Positions 1-12,400 of a stretch of 64,000 bases of DNA are shown here, one piece after another. The notes beneath the pieces were generated by a model. The model had not been told where the DNA came from and ran no database searches. It saw only the letters and a program-made list of their open reading frames with translations. This DNA comes from Hydractinia symbiolongicarpus (Eukaryota > Cnidaria > Hydrozoa > Anthoathecata > Hydractiniidae). How positions within the stretch are numbered: position 1 is the first letter of the stretch; each line of letters starts with the position of its first letter. A program made the position numbers and the translations under genes. Where the stretch lies: NCBI RefSeq assembly GCF_029227915.1, contig NC_079878.1:35057501-35121500 (forward strand), read 5' to 3'.

Positions 1-1122
1 CTAAATACATGTTGGTACGAATATTTGACCCAACCGTTGAAACTCAAACGGACTGACACCGTTAGAAAGTCAGTAAAATGTAGTATTTCAAACTGTCTCT
101 ATTTCTTCAGCGCACACTAACGCCTAGGATTGGTCCCACATTAAAAAAATGAATTTTTTATATTAATTCTTAAATGAAGCGCTACCACAGCGCCCAGTGT
201 AATCGCTGAGTTTCGGCAATCATGTCAAATTAAGAAGAATGTTATTTCTTGGAGTCCAATTGTCTCCTTTATCACATTTTTCAAGTCACAATCCAAAGTT
301 AGTTCAATTAAGTCCAACAGTCAATCGTTTCACTGTTAAAAGCGATGCAACCTAGTAATATCAGATAAATATCGCTAAATACATGTTGGTGCGAATATGT
401 GACCCAACCGTTGTAGCTCAAACGGACTGACACCGTTAGAAAGTCAATAAAATGCAGTTTTTTAAGCTGTCGCTATTTTTTCAGCGCACGATAACGGCTT
501 GGATTGGTGCCACAGTAAAAAATGACTTATTAATCTAAATTTTTAAATGAAGCACTACCACAGCGCCCAGTGTAATCGCTGAGTTTCGGCAATCATGTCA
601 AATTAAGAAGAATGTTATTTCTTGGAGTCCAATTGTCTCCTTTATCACATTTATCATGTCAAAGTCCAAAGTTAGTTCAATTAAATCCCACAGTCAATCG
701 CTTCATATTTAAAAGCGATGCAACCTAGAAATATGAGAAAAATATTGCTAAATACATGTTTGTACGAATACGTGACCCAACCGTTGAAACTCAAACGGAC
801 TGACACCGTTAGAAAGTCAGTGAAATGTAGTATTTGAAACTGTCTCTATTTCTTCAGCGCGCACTAACGGCTAGCATTGGTCCCACATTAAAAAAAATGA
901 CTTTTTTAAATTAATTCTTAAATGAAGCGCTACCACAGCGCCCAGTGTAATCGCTGAGTTTCGGCAATCATGTCAAATTAAGAAAAATGTTATTTCTTGG
1001 AGTCCAATTGTCTAATTTATCACATTTATCAGGTCACAGTCCAAAGTTAGTTCAATTAAGTCCCACAGTCAATCGTTTCACTGTTAAAAGAGATGCAACC
1101 TAGTAATATCAGATAAATATCG
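1..1122. repeat. Mixed monomers 1-3
   Basis: Monomer starts are 1, 375 and 748. Monomer 1 carries the variant ATATTTGACCC and matches monomers at 2990 and 4483. Monomer 2 begins like those at 3364 and 4857 (GTAGCTC variant), but its right end has CGCTTCATATTTAAAAGCG, shared with monomers near 8905, 9650 and 11515. It is therefore a hybrid of two types. Monomer 3 (375 bp) also differs from its neighbours (TACGTGACCC, GGCTAGCATTGG). Confidence 0.85.
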
Positions 1123-2989
1123 CTAAATACATGTTGGTGCGAATATGTGACCCAACCGTTGTAACTCAAACGGACTGACACCGTTAGAAAGTCAATGAAA
1201 TTCAGTTTTTTAAACTGTCGCTATTTTTTCAGCGCGCGATAACGGCTAGGATTGGTCCCACAGTAAAAAATGACTTATTAATCTAAATTTTTAAATGAAG
1301 CGCTACCACAGCGCCCAGTGTAATCGCTGAGTTCCAGCAATCACGTCAAATTAAGATGAATGTTATTTCTTGGTGTCCAATTGTCTCATTTGTCACATTT
1401 ATCAGGTCACAGACAAAAGTTAGTTCAATTAAGTCCCACAGTCAATCGTTTCATTGTTAAAAGCGATGCAACCTTGTAATATGAGAAAAATATAGCTAAA
1501 TACATGTTGGTACGAATATGTGACCCAACCGTTGAAACTCAAACGGACTGACACCGTTAGAAAGTCAGTAAAATGTAGTATTTCAAACTGTCTCTATTTC
1601 TTCAGTGCACACTAACGCCTAGGATTGGTCCCACATTAAAAAAATGAATTTTTTATATTAATTCTTAAATGAAGCGCTAACACAGCGCCCAGTGTAATCG
1701 CTGAGTTTCGGCAATCATGTCAAATTAAGAAGAATGTTATTTCTTGGAGTCCAATTGTCTCCTTTATCACATTTATCAGGTCACAGTCCAAAGTTAGTTC
1801 AATTAAGTCCCACAGTCAATCGTTTCACTGTTAAAAGAGATGCAACCTAGTAATATCAGATAAATATCGCTAAATACATGTTGGTGCAAATATGTGACCC
1901 AACCGTTGTAACTCAAACGGACTGACACCGTTAGAAAGTCAATGAAATTCAGTTTTTTAAACTGTCGCTATTTTTTCAGCGCGCGATAACGGCTAGGATT
2001 GGTCCCACAGTAAAAAATGACTTATTAATCTAAATTTTTAAATGAAGCGCTACCACAGCGCCCAGTGTAATCGCTGAGTTCCAGCAATCACGTCAAATTA
2101 AGATGAATGTTATTTCTTGGTGTCCAATTGTCTCATTTGTCACATTTATCAGGTCACAGACAAAAGTTAGTTCAATTAAGTCCCACAGTCAATCGTTTCA
2201 TTGTTAAAAGCGATGCAACCTTGTAATATGAGAAAAATATAGCTAAATACATGTTGGTACGAATATGTGACCCAACCGTTGAAACTCAAACGGACTGACA
2301 CCGTTAGAAAGTCAGTAAAATGTAGTATTTCAAACTGTCTCTATTTCTTCAGTGCACACTAACGCCTAGGATTGGTCCCACATTAAAAAAATGAATTTTT
2401 TATATTAATTCTTAAATGAAGCGCTACCACAGCGCCCAGTGTAATCGCTGAGTTTCGGCAATCATGTCAAATTAAGAAGAATGTTATTTCTTGGAGTCCA
2501 ATTGTCTCCTTTATCACATTTATCAGGTCACAGTCCAAAGTTAGTTCAATTAAGTCCCACAGTCAATCGTTTCACTGTTAAAAGAGATGCAACCTAGTAA
2601 TATCAGATAAATATCGCTAAATACATGTTGGTGCGAATATGTGACCCAACCGTTGTAACTCAAACGGACTGACACCGTTAGAAAGTCAATGAAATTCAGT
2701 TTTTTAAACTGTCGCTATTTTTTCAGCGCGCGATAACGGCTAGGATTGGTCCCACAGTAAAAAATGACTTATTAATCTAAATTTTTAAATGAAGCGCTAC
2801 CACAGCGCCCAGTGTAATCGCTGAGTTCCAGCAATCACGTCAAATTAAGATGAATGTTATTTCTTGGTGTCCAATTGTCTCATTTGTCACATTTATCAGG
2901 TCACAGACAAAAGTTAGTTCAATTAAGTCCCACAGTCAATCGTTTCATTGTTAAAAGCGATGCAACCTTGTAATATGAGAAAAATATAG
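1123..2989. repeat. Dimeric HOR, 747-bp period, 2.5 copies
   Basis: Monomer starts are 1123, 1496, 1870, 2243 and 2617. Two types alternate. One has GGTGCGAATATG, GTTGTAACTC and TTCAGTTTTTTAAAC; the other has GGTACGAATATG, GTTGAAACTC and TGTAGTATTTC. Same-type monomers two units apart are almost identical (1123/1870/2617 and 1496/2243). The same pair occurs again at 4110-4856. Confidence 0.92.
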
Positions 2990-5602
2990 CTAAATACATG
3001 TTGGTACGAATATGTGACCCAACCGTTGAAACTCAAACGGACTGACACCGTTAGAAAGTCAGTAAAATGTAGTATTTCAAACTGTCTCTATTTCTTCAGC
3101 GCACACTAACGCCTAGGATTGGTCCCACATTAAAAAAATGAATTTTTTATATTAATTCTTAAATGAAGCGCTACCACAGCGCCCAGTGTAATCGCTGAGT
3201 TTCGGCAATCATGTCAAATTAAGAAGAATGTTATTTCTTGGAGTCCAATTGTCTCCTTTATCACATTTTTCAAGTCACAGTCCAAAGTTAGTTCAATTAA
3301 GTCCAACAGTCAATCGTTTCACTGTTAAAAGCGATGCAACCTAGTAATATCAGATAAATATCGCTAAATACATGTTGGTGCGAATATGTGACCCAACCGT
3401 TGTAGCTCAAACGGACTGACACCGTTAGAAAGTCAATAAAATGCAGTTTTTTAAGCTGTCGCTATTTTTTCAGCGCACGATAACGGCTTGGATTGGTGCC
3501 ACAGTAAAAAATGACTTATTAATCTAAATTTTTAAATGAAGCGCTACCACAGCGCCCAGTGTAATCGCTGAGTTCCGGCAATCATGTCAAATAAAGAAGA
3601 ATGTTATTTCTTAGAGTCCAATTTTCTCATTTTTCACATTTATCATGTCACAGTACAAAGTTAGTTCAATTAAGTCCCACATTCAATCGTTTCACTGTTA
3701 AAAGCGATGCAACCTAGTAATATGAGAAAAATATCGCTAAATACATGTTGGTACGAATATGTAACCCAACTGTTGAAACTCAAACGGACTGATACCGTTA
3801 GAAAGTCTATGAAATGTAGATTGTGAAACTGCCGCTATTTCTTCAGCGCGCGATAACGGATAGGATTGGTCCCACAGTAAAGAATGATTTATTTATCTAA
3901 ATATTTAAATGAAGCGCTACCACAGCGCCCAGTGTAATCGCTGAGTTCCGGCAACCACGTCAAATTAAGAAGAATGTTATTTCTTGGAGTCCAATTGTCT
4001 CATTTATCACATTTATCAGGTCACAGTCCAAAGTTAGTTCAATTAAATCCCACAGTCAATCGTTTCATTGTTAAAAGCGATGCAACCTAGTAATATCAGA
4101 TAGACATCGCTAAATACATGTTGGTGCGAATATGTGACCCAACCGTTGTAACTCAAACGGACTGACACCGTTAGAAAGTCAATGAAATTCAGTTTTTTAA
4201 ACTGTCGCTATTTTTTCAGCGCGCGCTAACGGCTAGGATTGGTCCCACAGTAAAAAATGACTTATTAATCTAAATTTTTAAATGAAGCGCTACCACAGCG
4301 CCCAGTGTAATCGCTGAGTTCCAGCAATCACGTCAAATTAAGATGAATGTTATTTCTTGGTGTCCAATTGTCTCATTTGTCACATTTATCAGGTCACAGA
4401 CAAAAGTTAGTTCAATTAAGTCCCACAGTCAATCGTTTCATTGTTAAAAGCGATGCAACCTTGTAATATGAGAAAAATATAGCTAAATACATGTTGGTAC
4501 GAATATTTGACCCAACCGTTGAAACTCAAACGGACTGACACCGTTAGAAAGTCAGTAAAATGTAGTATTTCAAACTGTCTCTATTTCTTTAGCGCACACT
4601 AACGCCTAGGATTGGTCCCACATTAAAAAAATGAATTTTTTATATTAATTCTTAAATGAAGCGCTACCACAGCGCCCAGTGTAATCGCTGAGTTTCGGCA
4701 ATCATGTCAAATTAAGAAGAATGTTATTTCTTGGAGTCCAATTGTCTCCTTTATCACATTTTTCAAGTCACAGTCCAAAGTTAGTTCAATTAAGTCCAAC
4801 AGTCAATCGTTTCACTGTTAAAAGCGATGCAACCTAGTAATATCAGATAAATATCGCTAAATACATGTTGGTGCGAATATGTGACCCAACCGTTGTAGCT
4901 CAAACGGACTGACACCGTTAGAAAGTCAATAAAATGCAGTTTTTTAAGCTGTCGCTATTTTTTCAGCGCACGATAACGGCTTGGATTGGTGCCACAGTAA
5001 AAAATGACTTATTAATCTAAATTTTTAAATGAAGCGCTACCACAGCGCCCAGTGTAATCGCTGAGTTCCGGCAATCATGTCAAATAAAGAAGAATGTTAT
5101 TTCTTAGAGTCCAATTTTCTCATTTTTCACATTTATCATGTCACAGTACAAAGTTAGTTCAATTAAGTCCCACATTCAATCGTTTCACTGTTAAAAGCGA
5201 TGCAACCTAGTAATATGAGAAAAATATCGCTAAATACATGTTGGTACGAATATGTAACCCAACTGTTGAAACTCAAACGGACTGATACCGTTAGAAAGTC
5301 TATGAAATGTAGCTTGTGAAACTGCCGCTATTTCTTCAACGCGCGATAACGGATAGGATTGGTCCCACAGTAAAGAATGATTTATTTATCTAAATATTTA
5401 AATGAAGCGCTACCACAGCGCCCAGTGTAATCGCTGAGTTCCGGCAATCACGTCAAATTAAGAAGAATGTTATTTCTTGGAGTCCAATTGTCTCATTTAT
5501 CACATTTATCAGGTCACAGTCCAAAGTTAGTTCAATTAAATCCCACAGTCAATCGTTTCATTGTTAAAAGCGATGCAACCTAGTAATATCAGATAGACAT
5601 CG
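2990..5602. repeat. Tetrameric HOR, 1493-bp period, about 1.75 copies
   Basis: Monomer starts are 2990, 3364, 3737, 4110, 4483, 4857 and 5230. Each of the first three pairs with the one 1493 bp downstream. Shared diagnostic marks are CACATTTTTCAAGTCAC (about 3262/4752), GTTGTAGCTC (about 3400/4893), GTAACCCAACTG (about 3760/5253) and AGATAGACATCG (about 4099/5592). The fourth monomer (4110) is a member of the dimer family to the left, and its expected partner at 5603 is a different type, so the second copy is incomplete. Confidence 0.9.
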
Positions 5603-7840
5603 CTAAATACATGTTGGTACGAATATGTGACCCAACCGTTGAAACTCAAACGGACGGACACCGTTAAAAAGTCAGTGAAATGTAGCTTGTGAAACTGTCG
5701 CTATTTCTTCAGCGCGCGATAACGGATAGGATTGGTCCCACAGTAAAGAATGATTTATTTATCTAAATATTTAAATGAAGCGCTACCACATCGCCCAGTG
5801 TAATCGCTGAGTTCCGGCAATCACGTCAAATTAAGAAGAATGTTATTTCTTGGAGTCCAATTGTCTCCTTTATCACACTCATCAGGTCACAGTTCAAATT
5901 TAGTTCAATTAAGTCCCACAGTCAATCGTTTCACTGTTAAATGCGATGCAACCTAGTAATATGAGAAAAATATCGCTAAATACATGTTGGTACGAATATG
6001 TGACCCAACCGTTGTAACTCAAACGGACTGACACCGTTAGAAAGTCAATAAAATGCAGTTTTTTAAACTGTCGCTATTTTTTCAGCGCGCGATAACGGCT
6101 AGGATTGGTCCCGCAGTAAAAAATGACTTATTATTCTAAATTTTTAAATGAAGCGCTACCACAGCGCCCAGTGTAATCGCTGAGTTCCGGCAATCATGTC
6201 AAATGAAGAAGAATGTTATTTCTTAGAGTCCAATTTTCTCATTTTTCACATTTATCATGTCACAGTACAAAGTTAGTTCAATTAAGTCCCACATTCAATC
6301 GTTTCACTGTTAAAAGCGATGCAACCTAATAATATGAGAAAAATATCGCTAAATACATGTTGGTACGAATATGTGACCCAACCGTTGAAACTCAAACGGA
6401 CTGATACCGTTAGAAAGTCTGTGAAATGTAGCTTGTGAAACTGTCGCTAGTTCTTCAGCGCTCGATAACGGATAGGATTGGTCCCACAGTAAAGAATGAT
6501 TTATTTATCTAAATATTTAAATGAAGCGCTACCACAGCGCCCAGTGTAATCGCTGAGTTCCGGCAATCACGTCAAATTAAGAAGAATGTTATTTCTTGGA
6601 GTCCAATTGTCTTATTTATCACATTTATCAGGTCACAGTCCAAAGTTAGTTCAATTAAATCCCACAGTCAATCGTTTCATTGTTAAAAGCGATGCAACCT
6701 TGTAATATCAGAAAGACATCGCTAAATACATGTTGGTACGAATATGTGACCCAACCGTGGAAACTCAAACGCACTGACACCGTTAGAAAGTCAGTGAAAT
6801 GTAGCTTGTGAAACTGTCGCTATTTCTTCAGCGCGCGATAACGGATAGTATTGGTCCCACAGTAAAGAATGATTTATTTATCTAAATATTTAAATGAAGC
6901 GCTACCACAGCGCCCAGTGTAATCGCTGAGTTCCGGCAATCACGTCCAATCAAGAAGAATGTTATTTCTTGGAGTCCAATTTTCCCATTTATCACATTTA
7001 CCAGGTCACAGTCCAAAGTTAGTTCAATTAAGTCCAACAGTCAATCGTTTCCCTGTTAAAAGCGATGCAACCTAGTAATATCAGATAAATATCGCTAAAT
7101 ACATGTTGGTGCGAATATGTGACCCAACCGTTGTAACTCAAACGGACTGACACCGTTAGAAAGTCAATAAAATGCAGTTTTTTAAACTGTCGCTATTTTT
7201 TCAGCGCGCGATAACGGCTAGGATTGGTCCCGCAGTAAAAAATGACTTATTAATCTAAATTTTTAAATGGAGCGCTACCACAGCGCCCAGTGTAATCGCT
7301 GAGTTCCGGCAATCATGTCAAATGAAGAAGAATGTTATTTCTTAGAGTCCAATTTTCTCATTTTTCACATTTATCATGTCACAGTACAAAGTTAGTTCAA
7401 TTAAGTCCCACATTCAATCGTTTCACTGTTAAAAGCGATGCAACCTAATAATATGAGAAAAATATCGCTAAATACATGTTGGTACGAATATGTGACCCAA
7501 CCGTTGAAACTCAAACGGACTGATATTGTTAGAAAGTCTGTGAAATGTAGCTTGTGAAACTGTCGCTATTTCTTCAGCGCTCGATAACGGATAGGATTGG
7601 TCCCACAGTAAAGAATGATTTATTTATCTAAATATTTAAATGAAGCGCTACCACAGCGCCCAGTGTAATCGCTGAGTTCCGGCAATAATGTCCAATCAAG
7701 AAGAATGTTATTTCTTGGAGTCCAATTTTCCCATTTATCACATTTACCAGGTCACAGTCCAAAGTTAGTTCAATTAAGTCCAACAGTCAATCGTTTCACT
7801 GTTAAAAGCGATGCAACCTAATAATATGAGAAAAATATCG
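5603..7840. repeat. Trimeric HOR, 1119-bp offset, truncated second copy
   Basis: Monomer starts are 5603, 5976, 6349, 6722, 7095 and 7468. The stretch 5976 to about 6540 matches 7095 to about 7660; AAATGAAGAAGAATG at 6201 and 7320 is a clear mark. After about 7680 the sequence (GTCCAATCAAGAAG, TTTACCAGGTC) instead resembles 6940-7020, so the second copy has lost about one monomer. Monomers 5603 and 6722 share the GTAGCTTGTG variant. Confidence 0.82.
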
Positions 7841-9033
7841 CTAAATACATGTTGGTACGAATATGTGACCCAACCGTTGTAACTCAAACGGACTGACACC
7901 GTTAGAAAGTCAATGAAATGTAGTTTTTGAAACTGTTGCTATTTCTTCAGCGCGCGATAACGGCTAGGATAGGTCCCACAGTAAAAAATGACTTATTAAT
8001 CTAAATTTTTAAATGAAGCGCTACCACAGAGCCCAGTGTAATCGCTGAGTTCCGGCAATAATGTCAAATTAAGAAGAATGATATTTCTTGGTGTCCAATT
8101 TTCCCATTTATCACAATTACCAAGTCACAGTCCAAAGTAAGTTCAATTAACTGCCACAGTCAATCGTTTCACTGTTAAAGGCGATGTAACCTAGTATTAT
8201 CAGATAAATATCGCTAAATACATGTTGGTACGAATATGTGACCCAACCGTTAAAATTCAAACGGGCTGACACCGTTAGAAAGTCAATGAAATGTACTTTT
8301 TGAAACTGTCGCTATTTCTTCAGCGCGCGATAACGGCTAGGATAGATCCCACATTAAAAAAATAACTTTTTTATCTTAATTATTAAATGAAGCGCTACCA
8401 CAGCGCCCAGTGTAATCGCTGAGTTTCGGAAATCATGTCAAATTAAGAAGAATGTTATTTCTTGGAGTCAACTTGTCTCACTTATAACATTTATAAGGTC
8501 ACAATCCAAAATCAGTTCAATTTAGTCCCACAGTCAATCGTTTCACTGTTAAATGCGATGCAACCTAGTATTATGAGAAAAATATCGCTAAATACATGTT
8601 GGTACGAATATGTGACCCAACCGTTGAAACTCAAACGGACTGACACCGTTAGAAAGTCAGTAAATGTAGTATTTGAAACTGGCTCTATTTCTTTTGCGCG
8701 CGCTAAAGGCTAGGATTGGTCCTACATTAAAAAATGACTTTTTATTCTTAATTCTTAAATGAAGCGCTGCCACAGCGCCCAGTGTAATCGGTGAGTTTCG
8801 GCAGTCATGTCAAATTAAGAAGAATGTTATTTCTTGGAGTCCAATTGTCTTCTTTATCACATTTATCAGGTCACAGTCCAAAGTTAGTTCAATTAAGTCC
8901 CACAGTCAATCGCTTCATATTTAAAAGCGGTGCAACCTAGTGATATCAGATAAATATCGCTAAATACATGTTGGTACGAATATGTGACCCAACCGTTGAA
9001 ATTCAAACGGACTGACACCGTTAGAAAGTCAAT
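7841..9033. repeat. Monomers 22-25 (left part), no clear HOR
   Basis: Monomer starts are 7841, 8214, 8588 and 8960. I see no long block here that repeats at a fixed multiple, apart from a two-monomer similarity (746 bp) between the segments around 8462-8713 and 9208-9450. These carry an unusual TCAACTTGTCTCACTTATAAC stretch. No gene. Confidence 0.75.
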
Positions 9034-12000
9034 GAAATGTACTTTTTGAAACTGTCGCTATTTCTTCAGCGCGCGATGACGGCTAGGATAGGTCCCACAT
9101 TAAAAAAATGACTTTTTTATCTTAATTCTTAAATGAAGCGTTACCACAGCGCCCAGTGAAATCGCTGAGTTTGGGCAATCATGTCAAATTAAGAAGAATG
9201 ATATTTCTTGGAGTCAACTTGTCTCACTTATAACCTTTATAAGGTCACAATCCAAAATCAGTTCAATTTAGTCCCACAGTCAATCGTTTCACTGTTAAAT
9301 GCGATGCAACCTAGTAATATGAGAAAAATATCGCTAAATACATGTTCGTACGAATATGTGACCCAACCGTTGAAAGTCAAACGGACTGACACCGTTAGAA
9401 AGTCAGTAAATATAGTATTTGAAACTGGCTCTATTTCTTCTGCGCGCTAACGGCTAGGATTGGTCCTTCATTAAAAAAATAATTTTTTATCTTAATTCTT
9501 AAATGAAGCGCTGCCACAGCCCCAGTGTAATCGCTGAGGTTCGGCAATCATGTCAAATTAAGAAGAATGTTATTTCTTGGAGTCCAATTGTCTCCTTTAT
9601 CACATTTATCAGGTCAAAGTACAAAGTTAGTTCAATTAAGTCCCACAGTCAATCGCTTCATATTTAAAAGCGATGCAACCTAGTAATATGAGAAAAATAT
9701 CGCTAAATACATGTTGGTACGAATACGTGACCCAACCGTTGAAACTCAAACGGACTGACACTGTTAGAAAGTCAGTGAAATGTAGTATTTGAAACTGTCT
9801 CTATTTCTGCAGCGCGCGCTAACGCCTAGGATTTGTCCCACACAATAAAAATGACTTTTTTATCTTAATTCTTAAATGAAGCGCTACCACAGCGCACAGC
9901 GTAATCGCTGAGTTCCGGCAATCACGTCAAATTAAGATGAATGTTATCTCTTGGAGTCCAATTGTGTGATTTGTCACATTTATCAGGTCACAGACCAAAG
10001 TTAGTTCAATTGAGTCTCACAGTCAATCGTTTCATTGTTAAAAGCGATGCAACCTAGTAATATTAAAAAATGTCGCTAAATACATGTTGGTACGAATATG
10101 TGATACAACCGTTGTAACTCAAACGGACTGACACCGTTAGAAAGTCAATGAAATGCAGTTTTTGAAACTGTCGCTATTTCTTCAGCGCGCGATAACGGCT
10201 AGGATTGGTTCCACAGTAAAAAATGACTTATTAATCTAAATTTTTAAATGAAGCGCTACCACAGCGCCCAGTGTAATCGCTGAGTTCCGGCAATCATGTC
10301 AAATTAAGAAGAATGTGATTTCTTGGAGTCCAATTTTCTCATTTATCACATTTATCATGTCACCGTGCAAAGTTTGTTTAATTAAGGCCCACATTCAATC
10401 GTTTCATTGTTAAAAGCGATGCAACCTAGTAATATGAGAAAAATATCGCTAAATACATGTTGGTACGAATATGTGACCCAACCGTTGAACCTCAAACAGA
10501 CTGACACCGTTAGAAAGTCAGTGAAATGTAGCTTTTGAAACTGTCGCCATTTCTTTAGCGCGCGATAACGGATAGGATTGGTCCCACAGTAAAGAATGAT
10601 TTATTTATCAAAATATTTAAATGAAGCGCTACCACAGCGCCCAGTGTAATCGCTGAGTTCCGGCAATCACTTCAAATTAAGAAGAATGTTATTTCTTGGA
10701 GTCCAATTGTCTCATTTATCACATTTATCGGGTCACAGTCCAAATTTAGTTCAACTAAGTCCCACAGTCAATCGTTTCACTGTTAAAAGCGATGCAACCT
10801 AGTAATATCAAATAAATATCGCTAAGTACATGTTGGTACGAATATGTGACCCAACCGTTGTAAGTCAAACGGACTTACACCGTTATAAAGTCAAGAAATG
10901 TACTTTTTGAAACTGTCGCTATTTCTTCAGCGCGCGATGACGGCTAGGATAGGTCCCACATTAAAAAAATGACTTTTTTATCTTAATTCTTAAATGAAGC
11001 GTTACCACAGCGCCCAGTGAAATCGCTGAGTTAGGGCAATCATGTCAAATTAAGAAGAATGATATTTCTTGGAGTCAACTTGTCTCACTTATAACCTTTA
11101 TAAGGTCACAATCCAAAATCAGTTCAATTTAGTCCCACAGTCAATCGTTTCACTGTTAAATGCGATGCAACCTAGTATTATGAGAAAAATATCGCTAAAT
11201 ACATGTTGGTACGAATATGTGACCCAACCGTTGAAACTCAAACGGACTGACACCGTTAGAAAGTCAGTAAATGTAGTATTTGAAACTGGCTCTATTTCTT
11301 CTGCGCGCTAACGGCTAGGATTGGTCCTTCATTAAAAAAATAATTTTTTATCTTAATTTTTAAATGAAGCGCTGCCACAGCGCCCAGTGTAATCGCTGAG
11401 GTTCGGCAATCATGTCAAATTAAGAAGAATGTTATTTCTTGGAGTCCAATTGTCTCCTTTATCACATTTATCAGGTCAAAGTACAAAGTTAGTTCAATTA
11501 AGTCCCACAGTCAATCGCTTCATATTTAAAAGCGATGCAACCTAGTAATATGAGAAAAATATCGCTAAATACATGTTGGTACGAATACGTGACCCAACCG
11601 TTGAAACTCAAACGGACTGACACTGTTAGAAAGTCAGTGAAATGTAGTATTTGAAACTGTCTCTATTTCTGCAGCGCGCGCTAACGCCTAGGATTTGTCC
11701 CACACAATAAAAATGACTTTTTTATCTTAATTCTTAAATGAAGCGCTACCACAGCGCACAGCGTAATCGCTGAGTTCCGGCAATCACGTCAAATTAAGAT
11801 GAATGTTATCTCTTGGAGTCCAATTGTGTGATTTGTCACATTTATCAGGTCACAGACCAAAGTTAGTTCAATTGAGTCTCACAGTCAATCGTTTCATTGT
11901 TAAAAGCGATGCAACCTAGTAATATGAGAAAAATATCGCTAAATACATGTTGGTACGAATATGTGACCCAACCGTTGAACCTCAAACAGACTGACACCGT

Positions 12001-12400
12001 TAGAAAGTCAGTGAAATGTAGCTTTTGAAACTGTCGCCATTTCTTTAGCGCGCGATAACGGATAGGATTGGTCCCACAGTAAAGAATGATTTATTTATCA
12101 AAATATTTAAATGAAGCGCTACCACAGCGCCCAGTGTAATCGCTGAGTTCCGGCAATCACTTCAAATTAAGAAGAATGTTATTTCTTGGAGTCCAATTGT
12201 CTCATTTATCACATTTATCGGGTCACAGTCCAAATTTAGTTCAACTAAGTCCCACAGTCAATCGTTTCACTGTTAAAAGCGATGCAACCTAGTAATATCA
12301 AATAAATATCGCTAAGTACATGTTGGTACGAATATGTGACCCAACCGTTGTAAGTCAAACGGACTTACACCGTTATAAAGTCAAGAAATGTAGTTTTTGA
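9034..12400. repeat. Pentameric HOR, 1861-bp period, second copy missing one monomer
   Basis: Monomer starts are 9334, 9703, 10076, 10449, 10822, 11195, 11565, 11939 and 12312, with the right part of 8960 at the left edge. The segment from about 9034 to 10070 matches 10895-11930 (offset 1861-1862). The segment from about 10438 to 10895 matches 11928-12400, but at offset 1490. The simplest reading is a tandem duplication of five monomers in which the second copy lost the counterpart of monomer 10076. Monomers 9334 (369 bp) and 11195 (370 bp) share a short length, supporting the pairing. Confidence 0.88.

Noticed and set aside
8462-8713. 83-residue open frame on the plus strand
   Set aside because: It begins with TTG, not ATG, and lies wholly inside satellite monomers. 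The frame is open because of local variants of the repeat; it has no recognisable domain and no coding context.
9208-9450. 80-residue open frame nearly identical to that at 8462
   Set aside because: Same TTG-started stretch in a related monomer two units on. Similarity comes from monomer duplication, not from selection on a protein.
11069-11311. 80-residue open frame, third copy
   Set aside because: It is the 1861-bp pentamer duplicate of the 9208 frame, so its preservation is explained by recent duplication.
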